Origin: an uncultured Alistipes sp.
GTDB taxonomy: Bacteria > Bacteroidota > Bacteroidia > Bacteroidales > UBA932
Reading direction: 5' to 3'
Assembly (NCBI GenBank): GCA_900544175.1
Contig: UQUN01000002.1
Coordinates: 127,639-191,638 of the forward strand
DNA length: 64,000 nucleotides
Below the pieces are notes generated by a model, which saw nothing but the letters and a program-made list of their open reading frames with translations, made no database searches and was not told where the DNA came from. How positions within the stretch are numbered: position 1 is the stretch's first letter; each line of letters opens with the position of its first letter. Positions 58,479-64,000 of the stretch are shown one piece after another. A program made the translations under genes and the position numbers.

Positions 58479-60248
58479 TCAGGAAACGCTTACCCCTTTG
58501 GATTTGCGGTTGCCTTGTTCCTGCTTCTGGGCTGCCGCCACCACGTTGCGCTGCGAGGCGTCCCGCTTGCGGTCAGGGTTCTCGTTGTAGAAGTCCAGAC
58601 GGCCCTGGTTGAAGTTCGCCTTCACATATTGCGCGATGGTGTTGCCGTCATAGCCCTTGATGCCCTCGACCAGCACCGCCTTGCCGTCCTGCAGGTCGGC
58701 GCGTTGCTTCCGGGTCAGTTCCACGTTCCATACCTTGTCGGGAATCTTGAACTCCACCTGCTGGTCAAAGCCGTCCCGTGTGCGGGAGTAGCTCAGACGC
58801 CCCGTCTCCAGGTCTGCCTTGATGAAGGAGGAGAATTCTTCGCCTTTGCGGTTCACCATGTCGTTGAGGAAGATCGGTCTTCCCGCCAGAAGCTCCTTCT
58901 TCTCCTCCGGTGTAATTTTCACCCCGTTGATTTCGTCCGGGATGTAGATTTCACGGGCGCCTTCCGGGGAATCCGGGTTGTAGCGGGTATAGGCAGGCTT
59001 TCCGGTCGCCTCGTCCAGCTTCACGAAGGAGGAGAACACCTCGCCGTCCTTGCGCTTCATACCCTCCACGAAGATGGCCTTGCCGGCGTTCAGGTCCTCG
59101 ATCTGCTTCTGCGTCAGTTCCACGCCTCCCAGCGTCTGGCGGTTGAAGAGCTTGTCGTTCTCGAAGATGTACTCGATGCCCCTGCGCTCCGCGTTGACCT
59201 GGATGAAGGCGTTGAACTCCTTGCCCGATTTGGCGGTCATGCCCTCTACATAGATTTTCTTGCCGTCACGCAGGTCGTTCTTCTCCTGCTCGGTCAGCTC
59301 CACTCCCTTTACCTCGTTCGGGATGAACACGTTGTCCACCTTGGTGGCCACCACCTCGTTGGTGAGCTTGTCGATGCTGACGAAGGAGGGGATGTACTCC
59401 CCGTTGCGTCCTTTCAGTTCCACAACACGCCCCATGTTGCCCGTCTCCAGCAGGTTCTGCCTGTCCTCATCGGAGAATATGTGCCCGAAATACGGACGGT
59501 CAAGGTCGGGCTTCTGGCGGATTCCGTGGATGCCCAACACGACCTCCCCGTTCCTGGACTGCTGGAAGGACAGCCGTGCATCGGTACGCAGCACGGCGGA
59601 GCCGAAGTTCATGGTGATGGGCACGACCTGGTTGGTCTTGTAGCCCTTGAGCATCTGTTCGAGCAGTCCGCGCTCCTGGAGGTATTCGCGGGACAGCCCG
59701 AAGTTCGTAAGCTGTTCCCAGTTGATCATGGACTCATTGTAACGGGTGGTGTTCTGCTGCCGGTTGCCTTCTGCGGCGACCTGGGGCTGGTTCTCTTCTT
59801 TCTTTTCCATTTCTTTTTGGTTTTGTAGGTTGATACTCTGGTTTCTCTTGTCCCGTGGAACGATCTCGTACTTTTTGAGGAACTCCTCCACGGCGTCTGT
59901 CTTTTTTCCTGCGGCGAGGTCCTCTACCGCCTGCCGCACTTCCGGGTCGTCAAGGCTGCCCTCCCGGACGGAGAGGATGCCGAAGCGGGTCGGGTCCTTG
60001 AACTGGCTCCAGAAGTTCTTGATGAAATTCTCGAAGATGTCCGCATAGCGGTCGATCTTCAGGAAGGAGTTGCGGTGCTCCCTGTCGGCGGGCACCGTCT
60101 TGTGTCTGCCGTCCTGACCGATTTCGGATACCGCTCTCAGGAGCAGCTCCATCTTGTCGAGGATGAAGACGATGTCGCTCATCTGGACGTTCTCGGAGAC
60201 TTGCGTGGCCGACTCCGGAGGCCCTTCCCTTGCGTTTTGTCTTGCCAT
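58479..60248 (-). CDS. DUF4099/DUF3945-repeat ICE protein
   Basis: A 589-residue protein, start at 60248 (MARQNAREGPPESATQ). N-terminal part about 1-150, DUF4099-like about 170-260, then at least four DUF3945-type repeats of about 70-80 residues with GVELT-x-x-Q/E...L-x-x-GK-x-I-x-VEGM and x-FSSF. Common in Bacteroides ICEs beside topoisomerase III; function unknown, no catalytic motif. Confidence 0.85.
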   Translation of the reverse strand: MARQNAREGPPESATQVSENVQMSDIVFILDKMELLLRAVSEIGQDGRHKTVPADREHRNSFLKIDRYADIFENFIKNFWSQFKDPTRFGILSVREGSLDDPEVRQAVEDLAAGKKTDAVEEFLKKYEIVPRDKRNQSINLQNQKEMEKKEENQPQVAAEGNRQQNTTRYNESMINWEQLTNFGLSREYLQERGLLEQMLKGYKTNQVVPITMNFGSAVLRTDARLSFQQSRNGEVVLGIHGIRQKPDLDRPYFGHIFSDEDRQNLLETGNMGRVVELKGRNGEYIPSFVSIDKLTNEVVATKVDNVFIPNEVKGVELTEQEKNDLRDGKKIYVEGMTAKSGKEFNAFIQVNAERRGIEYIFENDKLFNRQTLGGVELTQKQIEDLNAGKAIFVEGMKRKDGEVFSSFVKLDEATGKPAYTRYNPDSPEGAREIYIPDEINGVKITPEEKKELLAGRPIFLNDMVNRKGEEFSSFIKADLETGRLSYSRTRDGFDQQVEFKIPDKVWNVELTRKQRADLQDGKAVLVEGIKGYDGNTIAQYVKANFNQGRLDFYNENPDRKRDASQRNVVAAAQKQEQGNRKSKGVSVS

Positions 60249-60289
60249 AACTGTAGTTCTTTTAGCGTTAGTAACTGATGTTGTCAGTG

Positions 60290-60297
60290 CAAATATA
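60290..60297 (-). promoter_or_regulatory. -7 element of the DUF3945 gene
   Basis: TATATTTG on minus, about 42 bp before the ATG at 60248. No clear -33 element. Confidence 0.4.
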
Positions 60298-61003
60298 TAG
60301 GACTTATTTTGATAAATAATTAATTTACAATATGTTAGGATATATATTGCATCATATGTCATCTTGTGTCACCGCAGGAAGAGGAACGCGGAGCGGAAAA
60401 CGGCGAAGGCAGAGGTGGAGGTACGTGGAAAAACACCGGCCCCGATGGACGGAAGAGGGCGGGAACATACGACGGTGTAAGCCAGAGGCGGCAGGACGAC
60501 TGCGGAACGGAGACGGTGGCATACGGAAGGAACTGCATAAAGCCGACAAAGGAAAAACGCAATATGCGGAGTTGGGAGCGAGCGAAGCCCTTGTCCCGTC
60601 CTGATGTGTCCCTGGTGATAGGAGGCGGATGGAAATTCATTGTGCCTGATATGTTTCCGTGTGCATTGGGACGGCGGATTGGAATAAAATATCCCCGTCT
60701 GATCTCTCTATTTTTGACCCTGTACTATGCGTCGTAGGTCGCTTCGCTTGCCAAGTCCCGTTCTTCTCCACAACCCGGACGGCAATACCGGAGCGTTTTT
60801 TCGGGCGGAAAATTACCGCAGGGAATTTTATGTCCCGAAAACCGGAGGCCTGAACGCGGAGGTATTCGCCCTCCGGGTTATCTTCTCCGGGGACTTGCCA
60901 AGTGAGGCGGGGCTTATGATGCCATTTCATAGAAGAATGGGGAAAAATTCATTTCTAATACAAAAAAACTGCAACGAATCTGCGTAAGTAATCAAATAAT
61001 GAT
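60298..61003. other. Gene-free ICE stretch with palindromes
   Basis: About 700 bp. Several frames of 60-120 codons are open on both strands in this GC-rich part, but none has recognisable protein character. Inverted repeats: CTTGCCAAGTCCC (about 60747) against GGGACTTGCCAAG (one mismatch, about 60891), and TTTTCGGG (60798-60805) with CCCGAAAA (60834-60841) around a GGAAAATTACCGCAG core like that at 45.24 kb. Possibly a transfer or structured-RNA site. Confidence 0.4.
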
Positions 61004-61011
61004 TACCTTTG
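61004..61011 (+). promoter_or_regulatory. -7 element of the abiE operon
   Basis: TACCTTTG, 21 bp before the AbiEi ATG at 61033; -33 not clear. Confidence 0.45.
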
Positions 61012-61032
61012 CAATATCATTGCTGTTTGATT

Positions 61033-61848
61033 ATGAAAAAGCATATAGAAACTTTATCAGATTGGATTGAAAACAGGGAAATGAGGGGATATTACACTTT
61101 CACAAAAGATGATATTGAAAAGCAATTTCCCTCATTGGGGAAGGATTATATGAAAACATATCTGTCCCGTCTGGTTGCCAAAGAGAAAATCATTTCGCCT
61201 TGGAGAAATTTCTATGTCATTATGCCAATAGAATATTCGCTGAAAGGGATTATCCCCCCTGTATTCTATATGGACCAACTTATGGCATATCTTGACAAAA
61301 GATATTATGTCGCCCTATTGAATGCGGCGGCCTTTTATGGGGCATCCCATCAAAGAGTACAGACATTTTCCATTATGGTGGAACAGCCGGGTATGAGGAA
61401 TACCTCAAAGAATGGAACATCCATACTGTTCTTTTCTAAAAAAGAGATCCGGATGGAATTTGTAAGGAAGCACAAGACGCAGACAGGCTACATCAACGTA
61501 TCGTCTCCCGAACTGACAGCCGTTGACCTGATAGAAAACGAAAAGAGCATAGGCGGTCTGAACCGGACCTGCACCGTCTTAAATGAATTGGCCGACGCCA
61601 TGAACCTGGACGGCCTGGATGAATCCTTTTTCAAAATATCGCCTGTACCAGTCTTTCAGCGGTTGGGATTTATCTTGGAACACATCCTTGATCGGGAGGA
61701 GCTGGCGGAAGCCTTATATTCCAAAATAGAGGCTGCCGGATTAAAATTAAGGAAGATACCGTTTAAGATAAACAAGCCGACAGAGTGTTGTGAAGTCGAT
61801 AAGAAATGGAAAGTGATTATTAACCAGGAAATAGAAATAGACGAATGA
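61033..61848 (+). CDS. AbiEi-type antitoxin
   Basis: A 271-residue protein, start at 61033 (MKKHIETLSDWIENREMR). The N-terminal winged-helix (TKDDIEKQFPSLGKDYMKTY) and YVALLNAAAFYGASHQRV block fit the AbiEi antitoxin and transcription-regulator family. Overlaps the AbiEii gene (ATGA). In type IV systems AbiEi counters AbiEii and represses the operon. Confidence 0.85.
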   Translation: MKKHIETLSDWIENREMRGYYTFTKDDIEKQFPSLGKDYMKTYLSRLVAKEKIISPWRNFYVIMPIEYSLKGIIPPVFYMDQLMAYLDKRYYVALLNAAAFYGASHQRVQTFSIMVEQPGMRNTSKNGTSILFFSKKEIRMEFVRKHKTQTGYINVSSPELTAVDLIENEKSIGGLNRTCTVLNELADAMNLDGLDESFFKISPVPVFQRLGFILEHILDREELAEALYSKIEAAGLKLRKIPFKINKPTECCEVDKKWKVIINQEIEIDE

Positions 61849-62639
61849 TACCGGAGTTTGCAATCAGGGAATGGAGCGAACACGTTCCATGGACAGAGCC
61901 CGAACAGGTTGAACAGGATCTGTTGATATGCAGAGCCCTGACAGAGATATACAAGGATGAATATCTTGCGTCCCATCTGGCTTTTCGCGGAGGGACTGCA
62001 TTGCACAAGATGTTTCTCTCGCCCCAGCCCAGGTACAGCGAGGACATTGACCTGGTACAGGTTAATGCGGAGCCGATTAAGGAGACATACGACCGTATCA
62101 GAGATGCGCTCGCTTTTCTCGGGGAGCCGAAAGTGAAGCAGAAGAAAAACAACAACACTTTGATTTTCAGACTGGAATCGGAAATCATACCTGTGGTGCC
62201 TATTCATCTTAAAGTGGAAATAAATTGCAAGGAACATTTCAGTGTACTGCCTATGCAGCACATGGCTTTTTCCGTAGCCAATAAATGGTATAACGGAGAG
62301 TGCAATATCCTGACCTACCGGTTGGATGAATTGGTCGGTACAAAATTGAGGGCCTTATACCAACGGAGAAAAGGGCGCGACCTGTATGATTTGTATAAAG
62401 CATTGACCACATCCGAGATAAACATAGACAATGTGTTGGCATGTTATCAAAGGTATATGGAATTTGTGGTTGACCACGTCCCTACTTACAAAGAATTCAT
62501 CATCAATATGGAAGACAAAATGCAGGATGACGAGTTTTTAGGAGATACCAGACAATTGCTACGCCCGGATGAAGAATTCAATCCGCAGGAAGGTTATGAA
62601 CTTGTTTTGGGGGAATTAATAGAGCGGATGCGCAAATAA
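61845..62639 (+). CDS. AbiEii-type nucleotidyltransferase toxin
   Basis: A 264-residue nucleotidyltransferase: FRGGTALHK (48-55) and RYSEDIDL with Asp67 and Asp69, then KVEIN and GRDLYDLYKAL, all typical of the AbiEii/DUF1814 family. Known members block growth by modifying RNA targets such as tRNA acceptor ends. Acts with the upstream antitoxin for phage abortive infection or ICE maintenance. Confidence 0.92.
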   Translation: MIPEFAIREWSEHVPWTEPEQVEQDLLICRALTEIYKDEYLASHLAFRGGTALHKMFLSPQPRYSEDIDLVQVNAEPIKETYDRIRDALAFLGEPKVKQKKNNNTLIFRLESEIIPVVPIHLKVEINCKEHFSVLPMQHMAFSVANKWYNGECNILTYRLDELVGTKLRALYQRRKGRDLYDLYKALTTSEINIDNVLACYQRYMEFVVDHVPTYKEFIINMEDKMQDDEFLGDTRQLLRPDEEFNPQEGYELVLGELIERMRK

Positions 62640-62660
62640 ATATAAATTATCTGTTATAAT

Positions 62661-64000
62661 ATGAATGTAGAACATTTAGATCGTCTTTTTCAGGAATACG
62701 GATACGACATAAGAGAAAGAGAAATATCATATAGGGTATATTTGCTGAATCAAGGCATGTATCATGGTGCAGAAATCCAAATAATGGATGACGGTATTGA
62801 CGTTGAATCTTTACTTGAGCGTTACTTCAAATTGGGTTATCATGCAAAACAACAAAATTTTAAATCTATTGAACAAGCTGAAAATTATTTGTTTAAAGGT
62901 TTTTTTAATACACAAACTACTTCAAATGATATTAATAGAAGATATGCAGAATTTGCAGCCAATCAAGTAAAACATTATTGTAATTGTAACGTCAAGTATC
63001 AGTATATTAACGTGTCATACTCTGTATGTGGTACAAGTTCAGAAAATGCTATTAGCGGAACTTCTGATATCATTTCAGCAATTAAAGAAGTAATTAATAG
63101 AAAGGGAGCGCATCTTGTGGTAGTAGAAGCTGCTGCAGGATTTGGTAAAACATGTACAGCATACGAGATATATAAATCGTTTTTAGATAGCTGTGAATAT
63201 CAAAAGCCCATTTTCACAGAGTTATCAAGAAATAGAGATGCCAAACAATTCAAGTATATTCTTTGGTCTGAAATTGACAAAGAAAAAGATACTACTGCTA
63301 AACAAGAGTTAGTTATTTACAATATTAAAAAAGGAAAGATTCCTCTTATTATTGATGGATTTGATGAATTGTTATCCAAAAACATAGATAACGGAAAAGC
63401 AGAACGATTGAATGAATTTGAGCAAGTTGAAACAATGCTTTCTACCATAGGAGATTTGTTAACAGACGAAGCCAAGATTATTCTTACATCTAGAAAAACC
63501 GCAATATTTGCAGGTACAGAATTTGGGAATTGGGTTGATTCTTACAATGGGAACTTTGATGTAATCAGATTTCAATTAGAGAAACCCAATATTAGGCAGT
63601 GGCTTTCACTAGAACGCTATAATGAAATTATTGGTAAAAATGTTCCTTTGGATAGTATTTCAAACCCTGTTCTACTAACTTATTTACGAAATATAAGTGA
63701 AAAAGATTTTAGTGAGTTGTTACATTATCCAGAAATGATTACTGATAAATATTTTGAATACCTATTGAACAGAGAAAAAGAAAGGCAAAATCTCATTATT
63801 CGTTGGGAAGATCAAATGCAGATATTTGAAAATTTAGCCAAATCTTTTGTTGATTTTGACATTACAGGTGAAAGTAGAAGTTTTGTTAAGGAACTCATTA
63901 TAGAGTATAATAAAGATAGTCTTTTATATTATAAAGAATTAATGATGTACCAGCATGAAAAAGTAGACACAGAAAAAATAATTCAGTTAAACATTTTTTC
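62661..64000 (+). CDS. NACHT-type STAND NTPase, C-terminus outside window
   Basis: Open from ATG at 62661 to the window end (446 codons). An unassigned N-terminal region (about 1-140) is followed by Walker A AAAGFGKT (157-164), Walker B IPLIIDGFDELL (Asp232, Asp235-Glu236, the NACHT signature) and KIILTSRK (sensor 1). AT-rich. It starts 21 bp after AbiEii, so may be co-transcribed. Bacterial NACHT proteins are known antiphage sensors; the sensor domain would be in the missing part. Confidence 0.85.
   Translation, partial: MNVEHLDRLFQEYGYDIREREISYRVYLLNQGMYHGAEIQIMDDGIDVESLLERYFKLGYHAKQQNFKSIEQAENYLFKGFFNTQTTSNDINRRYAEFAANQVKHYCNCNVKYQYINVSYSVCGTSSENAISGTSDIISAIKEVINRKGAHLVVVEAAAGFGKTCTAYEIYKSFLDSCEYQKPIFTELSRNRDAKQFKYILWSEIDKEKDTTAKQELVIYNIKKGKIPLIIDGFDELLSKNIDNGKAERLNEFEQVETMLSTIGDLLTDEAKIILTSRKTAIFAGTEFGNWVDSYNGNFDVIRFQLEKPNIRQWLSLERYNEIIGKNVPLDSISNPVLLTYLRNISEKDFSELLHYPEMITDKYFEYLLNREKERQNLIIRWEDQMQIFENLAKSFVDFDITGESRSFVKELIIEYNKDSLLYYKELMMYQHEKVDTEKIIQLNIF

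Noticed and set aside
58467..59828. 453-codon plus frame opposite the DUF3945 gene
   Set aside because: Antisense of repeated DUF3945 units; the minus protein has clear repeat conservation, the plus one has none.
60366..60987. Plus and minus frames of 86-123 codons
   Set aside because: No recognisable domain, mutual overlap on both strands, and palindromes inside. Treated as non-coding.
1..64000. CRISPR arrays, rRNA genes, complete insertion sequences
   Set aside because: No regularly spaced repeats, no rRNA-like sequence and no intact transposase were seen in any part of the window.

Overview
The window looks like a gut Bacteroidales chromosome (Bacteroides, Alistipes or a relative). The evidence is SusC/TonB-type outer-membrane proteins with carboxypeptidase-like plugs, GLPGLI proteins, GH20/GH84 hexosaminidases, promoters of the Bacteroidetes type (TTTG, about 19-20 nt, TAnnTTTG), few Shine-Dalgarno sites, and CTnDOT-type mobilisation genes. 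I cannot name the species.

The left part (1-12.9 kb) is ordinary chromosome: a patatin-like phospholipase (cut by the window edge), a lipoprotein cyclophilin, a nitroreductase, a secreted Asp-box protein, a minus-strand operon of MFS permease + GH20 + GH84 for N-acetylhexosamine glycans, a type-I-like glutamine synthetase and an unknown secreted protein. Two copies of a ~66-70 bp 3'-UTR element start at the stop codons of the Asp-box gene and of the unknown secreted gene.

At 12.94 kb the 3' end of a tRNA gene (T-loop, acceptor strand, terminator) appears without its 5' part, next to an integrase stump. Everything to its right, to the window end, reads as one integrative conjugative element (ICE). 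Backbone genes are three small helix-turn-helix (excisionase-like) proteins, a RibD-C/DHFR-like protein, RteB and RteA regulators, a PRTRC cassette (ThiF, B, a middle gene, C, E), topoisomerase III and DUF4099/DUF3945 proteins. In the place where CTnDOT has tetQ, this ICE has an alpha-oxoamine synthase gene leading into rteA-rteB, with a divergent TetR-family gene.

The cargo is three radical-SAM RiPP (modified peptide) pathways. System II (21.6-30.3 kb, plus) has two Cys-rich double-glycine precursors, a secreted HEISH metalloprotease candidate, a SPASM radical SAM enzyme, a C39-peptidase ABC exporter, HlyD and TolC. System I (40.7-32.6 kb, minus) is a GG-Bacteroidales pathway: a tandemly duplicated unit of leader element + precursor + GLPGLI protein, then an outer-membrane barrel, a radical SAM maturase and a pseudo-radical-SAM partner. 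System III (53.2-45.8 kb, minus) has a GLPGLI protein, an outer-membrane barrel, a precursor ending in alternating cysteines, a radical SAM enzyme and a C39-ABC exporter, with a divergent two-component system. System III lies between two 100-bp direct repeats (96% identical), so it looks like a separate insertion into the ICE.

The most novel signal is a small element repeated before four of the five precursor genes (21.59, 22.13, 39.17 and 40.67 kb). Each copy has a mini-ORF; three have a strong AAGGAGGT-type ribosome site, which is rare in this phylum. These three also fold into RNA hairpins in which base pairs are kept by compensatory changes while the encoded residues change. I know of no described element like this. 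Each precursor except the first is followed by a hairpin before the next gene, which would make precursor mRNA more abundant than maturase mRNA.

Defence genes are also on board: a KAP-type ATPase between systems II and I, an AbiEi/AbiEii pair, and a NACHT NTPase cut by the right edge.
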